A DNA stretch of 64,000 nucleotides, from contig NZ_RJTX01000001.1 of NCBI RefSeq assembly GCF_003729955.1, positions 1-64,000 of the forward strand, written 5' to 3'. The DNA comes from Chryseobacterium daecheongense. GTDB lineage: Bacteria > Bacteroidota > Bacteroidia > Flavobacteriales > Weeksellaceae. Below are positions 24,065 through 33,898 of this stretch, in pieces (the stretch's first letter is position 1; each line of letters starts with the position of its first letter). The notes under the pieces are model-generated. The model was given only the letters and a program-made list of their open reading frames with translations, was not told the DNA's origin and ran no database searches. The translations under genes were made by a program, and so were the position numbers.

Positions 24065-25579
24065 ATGAAAATACTTACAGCAGAACAAATACGAAAATGG
24101 GACAGGTTTACCATTGAAAATGAACCGGTTTCTTCCATTCAGCTGATGGAAAGGGCTGCACAGGCTTGTTCGAACTGGATATCGGAAAATTGTAAAAATC
24201 ATAAAAAGATTGCTGTATTCTGCGGAAATGGGAATAATGGAGGAGATGGATTGGCCATCGCAAGAATGCTTTACTTGAAAGGGTTTGATGTAGATATATT
24301 CGTTGATTCCAGTCAGAAATTCTCTGAAGATGCAGCCGTGAATTTCAAAAAACTAAGAGATTTTTCAGGAATTTATAGTAAAAGCTTCAAAGATATTGAT
24401 CAATATCATTTTGATAGTAAAACAATTATTGTTGATGCACTATTTGGAACAGGATTATCCAGAAAAATAGATGGAGAATATAAAATATTGATCGACAAAC
24501 TGAACGAGAGAAATAATATAAAAATTTCCATAGATGTACCATCTGGCTTATTTACAGACAGTTTAACGGAAAATAATTCTACAATATTCAAGGCAGATTA
24601 TACACTAAGTTTCCAATGCTGGAAGAAGAGCTTCTTGCATCCCGAAACAGGAAAATATACCGGAAAAGTGATTATTCTGGATATTGATCTCAGTAAAGCA
24701 TATATTTCAAAGACCAAGACCAGTGATTTTGTTATTGATGACAGCCTTGTGGAATCTATTTTTAAACCCAGACAGGAATTTTCACATAAAGGAACGTATG
24801 GGAGAGCGACCTTAGTGGCTGGAAGTTATGGAAAAATGGGTGCTGCTGTTTTATCTACGAAATCAGCTTTGAGAACTGGAGCTGGATTGACTTTTACATT
24901 AGCACCTCAATGTGGATATGAAATCCTCCAGACATCTTGTCCCGAAGCAATGTTTATAGAAGGTGGAACTCAATGTATTGATAAATTTGAAGTAGAAAAA
25001 GATTCGGTTTGTGGAATTGGCCCCGGGTTGGGAACCCGGCCTGAAACGGAGAAAAGTTTTCTTCAGTTTTTAAAAAAATATTCAAAACCATTGATAATAG
25101 ATGCAGATGCTCTGAATATCATTTCTAAAGATGATAAAAGCCTACCGTTGATTCCTCAGAATTCCATTATCACTCCTCATCCTAAAGAATTTGAAAGACT
25201 TTTTGGAAGTACGGAAAATTCCTTTAAAAGGGTAGAGCTGGCTCGTAAGAAAGCAAAAGATCTGCAGATTTATATTGTGTTAAAAGACCATCACACTCAG
25301 GTTATTACTCCGGAAGGTAGTGTTTATTATAATATTACAGGAAATTCCGGTTTGGCAAAAGGAGGAAGCGGAGATATTCTGACCGGAATTCTAACTTCAT
25401 TTTTAGCCCAGGGATATTCCGAAGAAAACACAGCTGTTTTAAGCGCCTGGTTTCATGGAAAAGCGGCTGATTATGCAGCTGAAAAATATTCTAAAGAAGC
25501 CATGTTGCCAACGGATGTAATCCATGAATTTGGAAATGTTTTTGAGGAACTTAATAGGAGGACAGCTCCTAAATTGTAA
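24065..25579 (+). CDS. nnr: Bifunctional NAD(P)H-hydrate epimerase / dehydratase
   Basis: Repairs damaged NADHX and NADPHX in the cytoplasm. The 504-aa fusion has the epimerase (YjeF_N) domain at about 1-215, with FCGNGNNGGDGLAIARML and IIVDALFGTGL, and the ADP/ATP-dependent dehydratase (carbohydrate kinase-like) domain at about 225-500, with HKGTYGRATLVAGSYGKMGAA, IIDADALNII, ITPHPKEFERLFG and GLAKGGSGDILTGI. Both domains look complete. It is a single gene between two terminators. Confidence 0.95.
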   Translation: MKILTAEQIRKWDRFTIENEPVSSIQLMERAAQACSNWISENCKNHKKIAVFCGNGNNGGDGLAIARMLYLKGFDVDIFVDSSQKFSEDAAVNFKKLRDFSGIYSKSFKDIDQYHFDSKTIIVDALFGTGLSRKIDGEYKILIDKLNERNNIKISIDVPSGLFTDSLTENNSTIFKADYTLSFQCWKKSFLHPETGKYTGKVIILDIDLSKAYISKTKTSDFVIDDSLVESIFKPRQEFSHKGTYGRATLVAGSYGKMGAAVLSTKSALRTGAGLTFTLAPQCGYEILQTSCPEAMFIEGGTQCIDKFEVEKDSVCGIGPGLGTRPETEKSFLQFLKKYSKPLIIDADALNIISKDDKSLPLIPQNSIITPHPKEFERLFGSTENSFKRVELARKKAKDLQIYIVLKDHHTQVITPEGSVYYNITGNSGLAKGGSGDILTGILTSFLAQGYSEENTAVLSAWFHGKAADYAAEKYSKEAMLPTDVIHEFGNVFEELNRRTAPKL

Positions 25580-25603
25580 GCTATTATGAAGGATTAAAAA
25601 AGT

Positions 25604-25642
25604 AAAAAAGGCAAATTTGCGGTTTGCAATTTTGCCTTTTTA
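25604..25642. terminator. Bidirectional terminator
   Basis: AAAAAGGCAAATTTGC pairs with GCAATTTTGCCTTTTT across a short loop, between the convergent nnr and lgt genes. Confidence 0.82.
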
Positions 25643-25664
25643 AATGTATATTCTGTTAAATAAA

Positions 25665-26933
25665 TTACTCAGGTTTTTCGTTTTCCGCCTGTGTGATCTT
25701 GAATTTTTTAGACATGATCATAATGACAACTCCCGCAATCATAAAAGGAATAGAAAGAACTTGTCCGGTATTTAATCCACCGAATTCAATGAATTCCTCG
25801 CCTTGTGGTTCTTTCAGGAATTCAACAAAGAATCTGATCGCCCAAAGAATAATGAAGAACAATCCAAACAACCATCCCTGCTGATATTTCTTATCTGTCT
25901 TTCTGTATAAGAACCAAAGCAAAACGAACAACGCTACATATCCTGCCGCCTCAAATAACTGAGTAGGATAACGAGGAATGGTAACACCATATTCTTTGCT
26001 TTGCTGTGGGAAAAGTAAAGCAAACGGAGAATTGGGATCTACCGGCTTACCAATGATTTCTGAGTTGAAGAAATTCCCCATTCTTACAAAAGCACCACCT
26101 AAAGCAACTACGATTCCTAATCTATCATACACCCAGAAAGGATTCTTCTTTATGATCTTAAATGAATAATAAAGAGTGGTAAATATTAAGGCAATCGTTG
26201 CTCCATGACTTGCTAATCCTGAGAATCCTGTAAATTTCAGACCATTTTTAGTGCTGATTGGTAAAAATACGCTCCAGAAATCCTCTTTAAATAATTCCGG
26301 CTGATAGAAAATAACGTGCCCCATTCTCGCACCCAGAATCGTTCCGATTAAGGTCCATGTAAAAAGGGGTTCAAGATACTTTTGATTAACATTGTCGATT
26401 TTGAAAATTTTGGTCATCAAAATATACCCGAATCCAAAGGCGAAAATGAACATCAAACTATAATAATGTAATGTAATCGGTCCTAAATGAATTCCTGTTG
26501 AAGGATCCCAGATTTTAAATGGAGTTTCCAATTCTACACTATCGGAAGCAGTAACTGGTTTTTGCGATTTTACGGCATATTTAAAAGTCTCGATATTTTC
26601 AGGAGTAACTGCTGTATCAATCAATTTGAAGTTTTTATCAAAGAACTGATATTTCACGTTTTTTAATTTGCTTAAAGTCAGCGCACTGAAATTAAAATAA
26701 GCAGGCTCAAAATTAGATTTGTTCAGAATTACCAGAACATTCTGATCTATTTTCCTGTCTGCAAAAGCAGTTAGATTGCTAATTTCTGAGGTAGTATAGA
26801 TCTTTACCGGGATTTCAGCTGAATTTATTTTTAAAGTTCCATCGGATAAGCTGTCCTTATTGTTCTGCGCAAAAAAGCATTGGGTCATCAACGCAAATAT
26901 GACAAGGTAAATTCTGAAAAATAGGGTACTCAT
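25665..26933 (-). CDS. lgt: Prolipoprotein diacylglyceryl transferase with N-terminal extension
   Basis: Attaches diacylglycerol to the lipobox Cys of prolipoproteins, the first step of lipoprotein maturation; inner membrane. The Lgt domain starts near residue 145 (IHLGPITLHYYSLMFIFAFGFGYIL) and contains GLASHGATIAL, which holds the essential His, and RMGNFFNSEIIGKP, the Lgt signature with the essential Arg. Residues 1-22 look like a signal peptide (ALMTQCFFAQ) and about 120 residues of beta-rich sequence follow before the first Lgt helix. At 422 aa it is about 130-140 longer than typical Lgt. It is followed closely by yidD. Confidence 0.93.
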   Translation of the reverse strand: MSTLFFRIYLVIFALMTQCFFAQNNKDSLSDGTLKINSAEIPVKIYTTSEISNLTAFADRKIDQNVLVILNKSNFEPAYFNFSALTLSKLKNVKYQFFDKNFKLIDTAVTPENIETFKYAVKSQKPVTASDSVELETPFKIWDPSTGIHLGPITLHYYSLMFIFAFGFGYILMTKIFKIDNVNQKYLEPLFTWTLIGTILGARMGHVIFYQPELFKEDFWSVFLPISTKNGLKFTGFSGLASHGATIALIFTTLYYSFKIIKKNPFWVYDRLGIVVALGGAFVRMGNFFNSEIIGKPVDPNSPFALLFPQQSKEYGVTIPRYPTQLFEAAGYVALFVLLWFLYRKTDKKYQQGWLFGLFFIILWAIRFFVEFLKEPQGEEFIEFGGLNTGQVLSIPFMIAGVVIMIMSKKFKITQAENEKPE

Positions 26934-26965
26934 TTCTATTGATTTAATAGTTTGTTTATTGATAT

Positions 26966-27208
26966 TTATTTTTTGGGTGGAACGGGATCATAACCGCTTC
27001 CGCCCCATGGATGACATCTTGAAATTCTTTTCACTCCCATCCAAAACCCTTTGAAAACACCGTGGACCTGTAATGCTTCCACCATATAATGGGAACAGGT
27101 AGGCTCATAACGGCAGTTTTTGGGAAGTAAAGGCGAGATGAACCATTGGTAAAATTTGATCAAAATTACCAGGGGAAAAGTGATGATTTTATTGAATGTA
27201 AGTTTCAA
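26966..27208 (-). CDS. yidD: Membrane protein insertion efficiency factor YidD
   Basis: An 80-aa protein with an amphipathic or membrane-associated N-terminus ([21 protein letters not shown]) and the family Cys-rich core [31 protein letters not shown] and GYDPVP. It assists YidC-mediated insertion of inner membrane proteins. Transcribed before lgt on the same strand, 32 bases apart. Confidence 0.95.
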   Translation of the reverse strand: MKLTFNKIITFPLVILIKFYQWFISPLLPKNCRYEPTCSHYMVEALQVHGVFKGFWMGVKRISRCHPWGGSGYDPVPPKK

Positions 27209-27246
27209 AACAATGCAAAAATAGGGTAAAAAAATGAAAATTAGTT

Positions 27247-27254
27247 TAAATTTG
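27247..27254 (+). promoter_or_regulatory. -7 element for rarA
   Basis: TAAATTTG matches the consensus, 53 bases before the TTG start of rarA. Confidence 0.4.
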
Positions 27255-27307
27255 TTAGAAGTTTCAGATGTATAAAATCTGATATTTATCCTAAATTTTA
27301 AGATACT

Positions 27308-28585
27308 TTGAGCCCAAATATACCATTAGCCGAAAAATTGAGACCCAAGAACCTGGATGAAGTTCTTGGACAGGAGCACCTTACCGGAGAAAAAGGCACA
27401 ATCCGGAAAATGATTGAAAACGACACTCTGAATTCTCTTATTTTCTGGGGACCCCCAGGAACGGGGAAAACCACTTTGGCAGAAATTATCTCTGAAAAAT
27501 CAGGAAGGAAGTTTTTCAAGCTTTCTGCTGTTTCTTCCGGAGTGAAAGATGTACGAGATGTCATTGATGAGGCCAAAAAACAGAACCTGTTTTCAGGGAA
27601 GTCTCCGATCTTATTTATTGATGAGATCCACCGGTTCAATAAGTCTCAGCAGGATTCTCTTCTCCATGCTGTAGAAAAAGGATGGATCATACTGATTGGA
27701 GCCACAACGGAAAACCCAAGCTTTGAAGTGGTTTCGGCACTGCTTTCCAGAAGCCAGGTATATGTGTTGAAAGCATTGAGCTATGAAAAACTGGAAGAAC
27801 TGATTGATATTGCCGTTCACAGTTACAATCTGGAAGAAAATACAGGTTTTACAGTTAAAGAAAAAGAAGCTTTCATCCAATATTCCGGTGGAGACGCAAG
27901 AAAGCTGATCAATTCTGTAGAGCTTGTTCTAAACCAATTCAAAGATTCAGGGAACAAAGAAATCAGCAATGAAGATGTACTTTCCGTGTTACAGGAAACG
28001 ATGGCTTTATATGATAAGAATGGGGAACAACATTATGATATCATTTCTGCTTTTATCAAATCGATGAGAGGAAGTGATCCCAATGGAGCCGTTTATTGGT
28101 TGGCAAGAATGATTGCAGGCGGAGAAGATATTAAATTCATAGCGAGAAGAATGCTTATTTTAGCAGCTGAAGATATTGGTTTGGCCAATCCAAATGCATT
28201 GGTAATAGCGAACAATTGCTTTCAGGCTGTGAATGTGATCGGAAATCCGGAAGCAAGGATCATTTTAAGTGAAACGGCTGTTTATCTGGCTGTGTCACCC
28301 AAAAGTAACTCTACCTATATGGCGATTAACGATGCTTTGGCACTGGTGAAGAAAACCGGAAATCTACCTGTTCCGCTTCATCTCAGAAATGCGCCGACCA
28401 AGCTCATGAAGGATCTGGATTACGGAAAAGATTATAAATATGCCCATTCCTATGAAGGAAGTTTTGTGGATCAGGATTTCCTGCCGGAGGAAATCAAAGA
28501 TGTAAAGCTATATGAACCTGGAAATAATGCAACGGAAAAGAAGATTTATGATGAGTTAAAAAAGAAATGGAATAATAAATATTAA
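27308..28585 (+). CDS. rarA: Replication-associated recombination protein RarA (AAA+ ATPase)
   Basis: A clamp-loader-like AAA+ protein acting at stalled replication forks. 425 aa: N-terminal [20 protein letters not shown], Walker [13 protein letters not shown] (Lys54), Walker [17 protein letters not shown], sensor 1 [12 protein letters not shown], sensor 2 [13 protein letters not shown], and the C-terminal tetramerisation domain ([18 protein letters not shown]). The conserved N-terminus begins right at the TTG codon at 27308 and no in-frame ATG precedes it, so a TTG start is likely. Confidence 0.95.
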   Translation: MSPNIPLAEKLRPKNLDEVLGQEHLTGEKGTIRKMIENDTLNSLIFWGPPGTGKTTLAEIISEKSGRKFFKLSAVSSGVKDVRDVIDEAKKQNLFSGKSPILFIDEIHRFNKSQQDSLLHAVEKGWIILIGATTENPSFEVVSALLSRSQVYVLKALSYEKLEELIDIAVHSYNLEENTGFTVKEKEAFIQYSGGDARKLINSVELVLNQFKDSGNKEISNEDVLSVLQETMALYDKNGEQHYDIISAFIKSMRGSDPNGAVYWLARMIAGGEDIKFIARRMLILAAEDIGLANPNALVIANNCFQAVNVIGNPEARIILSETAVYLAVSPKSNSTYMAINDALALVKKTGNLPVPLHLRNAPTKLMKDLDYGKDYKYAHSYEGSFVDQDFLPEEIKDVKLYEPGNNATEKKIYDELKKKWNNKY

Positions 28586-28588
28586 AAA

Positions 28589-28614
28589 AAGATGCTCATT
28601 GAGCATCCTTTTTT
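28589..28614 (+). terminator. Terminator after rarA
   Basis: The perfect stem GATGCTCA / TGAGCATC is followed by CTTTTTT and preceded by an A run. It may serve both converging genes. Confidence 0.8.
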
Positions 28615-28631
28615 ATTATATAATAGTAAAA

Positions 28632-29060
28632 TTATTTTGTGGAAATAAAAACAGCTTTTTGGCCATTATTGTCTTTTACTTCTATTTTCTTGAAAATATC
28701 AGCGTAAACCTTAGTTTCCGTATCAGTAAATTCATAACCGTCAATTAAAACAGGAGTGCTTTTTGCTACACCTTCCTGCTCATTCAACTGAGCCAAAGAA
28801 ATTCTGTCCAGCACTTCGGTTTTCTTAAGTTTGAATTCTGCAATCCCGTTATCTGCAAGATAACTGAATTTTTTAAGAGACTGAGGCAATGCAGCAGGGT
28901 TTTTGTATACATGCATGCTTTGCACAAGGTCTTTTTTAGCATTAAACAGATCTACTGTTCCAACGATATTATCGGCTACAGCAAACTTGGTAGTAGTGCT
29001 CTTCTGTGCAAATAAAGTAGCAGAAGCAAATATTAAAAAAGAGTAGAGTAATTTTTTCAT
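28632..29060 (-). CDS. Secreted protein of unknown function
   Basis: A 142-aa protein with a signal peptide (residues 1-19, SFLIFASATLFAQ). The mature part is lysine-rich and has no recognised domain (DNIVGTVDLFNAKKDLVQSM, ISLAQLNEQEG). Single gene; the rarA terminator lies at its 3' end and the DUF2339 gene ends about 100 bases downstream in the opposite sense of reading order. Function unknown. Confidence 0.7.
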   Translation of the reverse strand: MKKLLYSFLIFASATLFAQKSTTTKFAVADNIVGTVDLFNAKKDLVQSMHVYKNPAALPQSLKKFSYLADNGIAEFKLKKTEVLDRISLAQLNEQEGVAKSTPVLIDGYEFTDTETKVYADIFKKIEVKDNNGQKAVFISTK

Positions 29061-29161
29061 AATCTATAGAATATATTAAAAACGTGATAAATATAGTTAT
29101 TTTTTATAAAATATGGTCAAAATTTTACAATAATTTAGAAACTATCTATAAATAAAGGGTT

Positions 29162-31384
29162 TTATTGTGATTCTGAATTCTTATTTATATTGCTTTCATT
29201 TTTATGATCCACCAGTTTTTTGATCATATTTTTAAGTCTTTGGAATAGAAATGAACTCAATAATAAAATGATTCCCAATATAATAAATGCAATGATCCTG
29301 GAAACATTGTCCATTTGCCATACATCATAGGCATATAGTTTTATAATCATAATTCCAACAAGAACAAACCCTATTTTATTAAGTTCGGGAATATTCCTTT
29401 TTAAGCCGGTATAAATAAAAGTACTGGCCAGAATCGCCCAGATAATGGGTAAATATAAAATGCTGAAATGCTCTTTTAATGGATAAGATTGTTCCCTATT
29501 TTCAGCATTCATTACAATATATCCGTGAAATAACTCAGAACTGACAACCATAACGATGGCCAGAGAAACGTACCAATAGGCAATACTATTGATAAAGAAA
29601 TGTGTTGAAGAAATAAGTTTCCAAACTATGGCAATAAATGGAATCAGATATAATAAATAGAAAAAGTAATAGCTTCCGGAAATTTCTTTTTTCAAAATTC
29701 CGTCTGTAATCATTGATGAGGAGAGAAATGTATGAATGATTACTAAAAATAAAAAAAGATAGATGAATCCTGTTTCAAAGGCTCTGGTAATGTTTAGCGG
29801 TTTACACAGTAAGAGTAAAATGAACAGATAATAAATGCTGAACAATAAGCCGGTGCTGATAATAACAGGGAATTGCAGATCTGAAATGTGGTAAAGAATT
29901 TCAAACAGGACAGCCAGATAAATGATTCCATAACTTAAAATGATGAAAAGGTTTTCAAAAAAGAGAGTTCCGGATGTATCAATTTCTTTCTGTTTTCTTA
30001 ATAAATATAAATTGATGAAAATCGTGAAGATCGTCACAAGGCTGGTCAGAAATATAGGATTGAAAACAACAGATAATTGTTTTAATGTTAAATACTCCGC
30101 CCAGGTAATCATCTGAACCAAAATCACCAAAGGAAATAAAACATAAAAACATATTTTGAAAATATTGAATCCTGTTTTTTTCCATATAAAAAGTAAAAGT
30201 GTGGCTTCTACTGCCCAGACACTGGTGATAAGATTTGTTTTAAACTGAAGTGCGAAAGCCAATGTGATCAGACTTACTGTAATTCCTGTAAAAACAGAAT
30301 AGGGAATTCCAGCATCTTTTTTTTCATGCTCTCTATATAAAAGTACAGCGTTCACAAGCGCAAAAATCAATGGGAATATAATGGCCGGCTCATATTTCAG
30401 TTCATTGAAAATATATACTAAACCAATAACACTGGTGAAATTGATCAAAACCAGCATCAGGATATCTATCACGGCAAGTATATTTTTCTTCTGGTAATCA
30501 TGTAATGCGAAGGCGTAAAATATGATATAAGTAATAATGTAAAAGTAAATGCTAGTTAAATCAGTTTTTTCAAGGACCCAGTAGAAAAGATAAATATTGG
30601 TAAATATCAACGCGATCCAGCTGATACTTTTCCAATTTTTCAGAAATACAATAATGAGCATCCCTATATTCAATATCGTTACATAGGTAAGAAGAAAAAC
30701 ATAATTACTTTGTCCCGTGCTCACCATAAGCGGAGCAAGAAAACCTCCGAATAATGAGCATACAATTAAAACCTGGCTATTGTAATGATAAGACAGGATA
30801 ATGGAGAAAAGAGTAATAAGACAAATGATGATAAAAGCGGTACTTTGAGCGAAAATATGATATTCCCGGAAGGCAATGGTCATCGAAAAATATAATACCG
30901 CAATTCCGCCTCCTGTAATAATAGAGGAGAATGTATTATAATTCTTCCGTAGAAAATGACCTGTAATAATGATTCCTGCTCCGGTGCATAAGCCAATTAC
31001 AGCACGTGCTGTTTCGCCAATCCAGTTTTTGTCAATAGCATATTTTACAAAATAGCCGATTCCCAATACAAGTGTAAAGATCCCGATAACGGTTAATATG
31101 TTTTGTTTTAAGAAATCAAATATAGGGCTCAGCCAATCTTTTTGTGACAAATTCACGTCTGCCTTTTGTTCTAAAGGGCTTCCTGAGCTGATGTTTTGAA
31201 TCGGGGTGAGAGGAGAGTGAAGTGGTGGCTGCTCTTGTTTTTTTTCAGGAAGTTCTTGATTTTGGTGTAGAAGTTTTTTATTGAGCTCAATAATTTCATT
31301 TTCAAGTTTCCGGATTTTACCGTTAAGCTTGTTGTGACTTAACAGAACTGCCAAGAGTAAAATAATAATTAGAGCAATTTCCAT
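29162..31384 (-). CDS. DUF2339 polytopic membrane protein
   Basis: A 740-aa protein. Residues 1-20 are a membrane anchor, 20-60 a coiled coil, 60-85 a Pro/Gln-rich linker, and the rest consists of roughly 20 closely packed transmembrane helices. NILTVIGIFTLVLGIGYFVK, ETARAVIGLCTGAGIIITGH and SIITGGGIAVLYFSMTIAF are the DUF2339 signature region. The function of the family is unknown; it is common in Bacteroidota and Proteobacteria as a single gene. The C-terminal tail is short and charged. Confidence 0.88.
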   Translation of the reverse strand: MEIALIIILLLAVLLSHNKLNGKIRKLENEIIELNKKLLHQNQELPEKKQEQPPLHSPLTPIQNISSGSPLEQKADVNLSQKDWLSPIFDFLKQNILTVIGIFTLVLGIGYFVKYAIDKNWIGETARAVIGLCTGAGIIITGHFLRKNYNTFSSIITGGGIAVLYFSMTIAFREYHIFAQSTAFIIICLITLFSIILSYHYNSQVLIVCSLFGGFLAPLMVSTGQSNYVFLLTYVTILNIGMLIIVFLKNWKSISWIALIFTNIYLFYWVLEKTDLTSIYFYIITYIIFYAFALHDYQKKNILAVIDILMLVLINFTSVIGLVYIFNELKYEPAIIFPLIFALVNAVLLYREHEKKDAGIPYSVFTGITVSLITLAFALQFKTNLITSVWAVEATLLLFIWKKTGFNIFKICFYVLFPLVILVQMITWAEYLTLKQLSVVFNPIFLTSLVTIFTIFINLYLLRKQKEIDTSGTLFFENLFIILSYGIIYLAVLFEILYHISDLQFPVIISTGLLFSIYYLFILLLLCKPLNITRAFETGFIYLFLFLVIIHTFLSSSMITDGILKKEISGSYYFFYLLYLIPFIAIVWKLISSTHFFINSIAYWYVSLAIVMVVSSELFHGYIVMNAENREQSYPLKEHFSILYLPIIWAILASTFIYTGLKRNIPELNKIGFVLVGIMIIKLYAYDVWQMDNVSRIIAFIILGIILLLSSFLFQRLKNMIKKLVDHKNESNINKNSESQ

Positions 31385-31496
31385 TTCCTGATTTTTAATT
31401 TAAATATAAATATTTATATCAGAATGGTAGCAAAAACTAATCCACCACATAAAATGTGATGGATCAGTTATGTAGAGTGATTAAACTGTACTAATA

Positions 31497-32204
31497 TTAG
31501 TTGGATACTTTATAAACATAAAAAGATCCGATACTTGATCCCAATAATCCGGCACTAATAACTCCGGAATCTGTAAGTCCAAAGGAAATTTTATCACCTG
31601 CCTGGAAAGTATAAAGAGAGCTGATATTGGATTCTGAGATCGTTAAACTCAATACCAAAGGTATAGTAAGCCCACTAAAAGGACGGCTGTCGATAATAGT
31701 TGATACACCGGCTCTTGTTCTTAAAATACCGATTCCAGGTCCGCCAGTTAATAAGGAAGCTTGTAAACCTGTTCCTAATCGGAATGAATATCCTACTGCA
31801 TACACTCCCGCTGATGGAATAGTGTAAGAGTTATCAACGTCTGAGAATAACGCTGAGTTTCCTACGTTTCTTTCACTTTGCAAGAAGTTTACAACTTGAA
31901 ATCCAGCCGGGAAGATCCCTAAATTCAATAAAGTGATTGGAGCAGTTTTTTTTGCTGCATACACTGAAGCGTTCACTGTACCATCGAAGATAGTCTGTGG
32001 AGTTACCTTAACCACCTGAAAGGTTCCTTGGTCAACTGCCAAAACCTGTGCGTTGGTAAGTGTAGGAGATAAAGGAGTGTCCCTGATCTTCGCTGTACCG
32101 TTCACGTCAAGCGTCGCTGTGGGCGTTGTTGTATTAATCCCAACCTGTGAAAAAGCGGAAATAGAAGATAGCGCCAAAATTAAAGTACAAATCTTAGTTT
32201 TCAT
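31497..32204 (-). CDS. Secreted protein with C1q/TNF-like C-terminal domain
   Basis: A 235-aa protein with a signal peptide (residues 1-19, SSISAFSQ). VGINTTTPTATLDVNGTAKIRD follows as two shorter blocks (VGINTTTPTATLDVNG, then KIRD), the N-terminal pattern of many Flavobacterial surface proteins and phage-tail-like heads. The C-terminal 130 residues read like a jelly-roll trimerisation domain: YTIPSAGVYAVGYSFRL, a middle of small hydrophobic strands, and the ending GSFYVYKVSN. The fold is inferred from pattern. Possibly a surface or secreted structural protein. No C-terminal type IX sorting signal is obvious. Confidence 0.65.
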   Translation of the reverse strand: MKTKICTLILALSSISAFSQVGINTTTPTATLDVNGTAKIRDTPLSPTLTNAQVLAVDQGTFQVVKVTPQTIFDGTVNASVYAAKKTAPITLLNLGIFPAGFQVVNFLQSERNVGNSALFSDVDNSYTIPSAGVYAVGYSFRLGTGLQASLLTGGPGIGILRTRAGVSTIIDSRPFSGLTIPLVLSLTISESNISSLYTFQAGDKISFGLTDSGVISAGLLGSSIGSFYVYKVSN

Positions 32205-32408
32205 GAGTAGTAAATTTTTTAATTAGTTCCTAAAAATTAACAGCAAAAATTATGCCTTATTTTTATTAAATTTTTAATTGTAATCCATATTTATTAGAAA
32301 TATTTTAATTATAATTTAAATATGTGTTGCGTTTTACCCCATAAATAAATTATTCTTGTGTATGTGAAAAATGTAAATGACTTGTTTGCCTTAATATTTT
32401 AAACCAAT

Positions 32409-32451
32409 AAAAAAAAACAATAAAAAATGCTGTCAGTATTTCTGACAGCAT
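32409..32451 (-). terminator. Terminator after pheA
   Basis: On the minus strand ATGCTGTCAG pairs perfectly with CTGACAGCAT and is followed by a long T-rich tract (complement of the A run at 32409-32426). Confidence 0.82.
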
Positions 32452-32486
32452 GAGTATGCATTTATGTCTTATAAAAGAGTGACAAA

Positions 32487-33335
32487 TTAACCTTCCAACA
32501 AGTATTCTTTATAGTTACCAAGGAAATCTATGTCAACGTTGAGTGATTTTAATTCTTCTAAAGCATTTTCATGGAGAATTGGCTCCCATTTTCCAACCAC
32601 GTTGATGAAAAAGAAATAGTTTCCAAGCCCTGTTTTCAACGTTCTGGATTCAATCTTGCTAAGATTCATCTTTCTCCATGCAAAAACAGATAAAACCTGA
32701 TGCAAGCCTCCGGCATGATCTTCGGGGAGAGTGATCAGTAGACCTGATTTTTCGCCTAATACATCAAGTTTATGATTATCATAAGAATTCTGTTGCTTGG
32801 AAATTATAATAAATCTTGTATGATTCTGTTCAAAATCCTGGATATTCCGGTGAACAATTTTTAAGCCGTATAAATTGGCTGCAAACTGGTTGGCAACAGC
32901 AGCAATCTTAAGATCCGGGTTTTCTGAGACATATTTGGCAGCAGCGGCAGTAGATGAAAAATCCTGCCTTTGAACTGTTTTATAATGGGTGTCCAAAAAG
33001 TGAAAGCTTTGCGCCAAAGCTTGTGGATGCGAATAAATTTTTTCAGTTTCTTCTACCAAATGATCAGGATGGATCATTAAGTGATGGGCGATCGGCATTA
33101 TCGCTTCGGCTTCTATCTTTATTGAAGGTGTTTTATATAAATAATCAAGCGTCATGGAAACTGTTCCTTCAATAGAATTTTCAAGAGGAACTACAGCTTT
33201 GTCCACCTCGCCGTTTTCAACAGCGATAAAGCAATCTAAAATATTGGCTTGAGGCAAAAGCTCCTCATCTGGGAAAAGTTGTGTAGCAGCCAGTTGTGTG
33301 AAGCTGGCTTGCGGACCTAGGAATGCAATCTTCAT
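32487..33335 (-). CDS. pheA: Prephenate dehydratase
   Basis: Converts prephenate to phenylpyruvate for phenylalanine synthesis. 282 aa: an N-terminal PDT domain (KIAFLGPQASFTQLAA, VPLENSIEGTVSMTLDYLY, FSSTAAAAKYVSENP, HTRFIIISKQ with the catalytic Thr-Arg-Phe) and a C-terminal ACT domain (LPEDHAGGLHQVLSVFAWRK, NLSKIESRTLK) for feedback control by phenylalanine. No chorismate mutase domain is fused. It starts 7 bases after the thioesterase stop. Confidence 0.95.
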   Translation of the reverse strand: MKIAFLGPQASFTQLAATQLFPDEELLPQANILDCFIAVENGEVDKAVVPLENSIEGTVSMTLDYLYKTPSIKIEAEAIMPIAHHLMIHPDHLVEETEKIYSHPQALAQSFHFLDTHYKTVQRQDFSSTAAAAKYVSENPDLKIAAVANQFAANLYGLKIVHRNIQDFEQNHTRFIIISKQQNSYDNHKLDVLGEKSGLLITLPEDHAGGLHQVLSVFAWRKMNLSKIESRTLKTGLGNYFFFINVVGKWEPILHENALEELKSLNVDIDFLGNYKEYLLEG

Positions 33336-33342
33336 ATGTTTA

Positions 33343-33762
33343 TTATATACTATCTGTTTTCCAGTTTTCTTTGATAAGCTTCATCAGAAAATCCGGACAT
33401 TTTATGACTTTATTGGTTTGGGCATCGAGAAAAAATAGAGTAGTGGAAGCTTCTGTAATTTTAATTTTTTCTTCATTGAAAATCTCATAGTCGAATTCAA
33501 TCCTCACTCCCGGAATTTTTTTAACGTAAGTGTGTATTTCTAGTTTTTGATCGTATAAAGCTGGCTTTAAATACTTAATTTTATACTCCGAAACAGGTAA
33601 CCAAATACCCTGATTTTCAATTTCATCATACGACATTCCTATGCTGCGGAAAAGTTCAACTCTCCCAATCTCAAAGTATTCAGCATAGTTGCCGTAATAG
33701 ACATATTTCATGGGGTCTGTTTCTCCGTAACGTACTCGTATTGAGTGAGTTGTGTGTATCAT
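33343..33762 (-). CDS. Acyl-CoA thioesterase, YbgC/FadM hotdog family
   Basis: A 139-aa hotdog protein with the 4-hydroxybenzoyl-CoA thioesterase-like start IRVRYGETDPMKYVYYGNYAEYFEIGR, where Asp in ETDPM is the usual catalytic residue. Start chosen at the ATG at 33762 (MIHTTH): the longer frame begins at 33783, before the expected transcription start given the TATATTTG box at 33785-33792. Overlapping context with pheA (7-base gap) indicates an operon. Confidence 0.9.
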   Translation of the reverse strand: MIHTTHSIRVRYGETDPMKYVYYGNYAEYFEIGRVELFRSIGMSYDEIENQGIWLPVSEYKIKYLKPALYDQKLEIHTYVKKIPGVRIEFDYEIFNEEKIKITEASTTLFFLDAQTNKVIKCPDFLMKLIKENWKTDSI

Positions 33763-33784
33763 TTTAACTGCTAAATTATACATA

Positions 33785-33816
33785 CAAATATATTTTTAAA
33801 TAATCAATACCTGCAA
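33785..33816 (-). promoter_or_regulatory. Promoter of the thioesterase-pheA operon
   Basis: On the minus strand TTG (33816-33814), a 21-bp spacer and TATATTTG (33792-33785), 22 bases before the ATG at 33762. Confidence 0.6.
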
Positions 33817-33898
33817 TATTTTTTTTTAAAAATAAAAAATTGGACCTTTGTCTTCCTTCTAAAAAAAATACTAACCATTCAATAATCGGGGCATAAAT

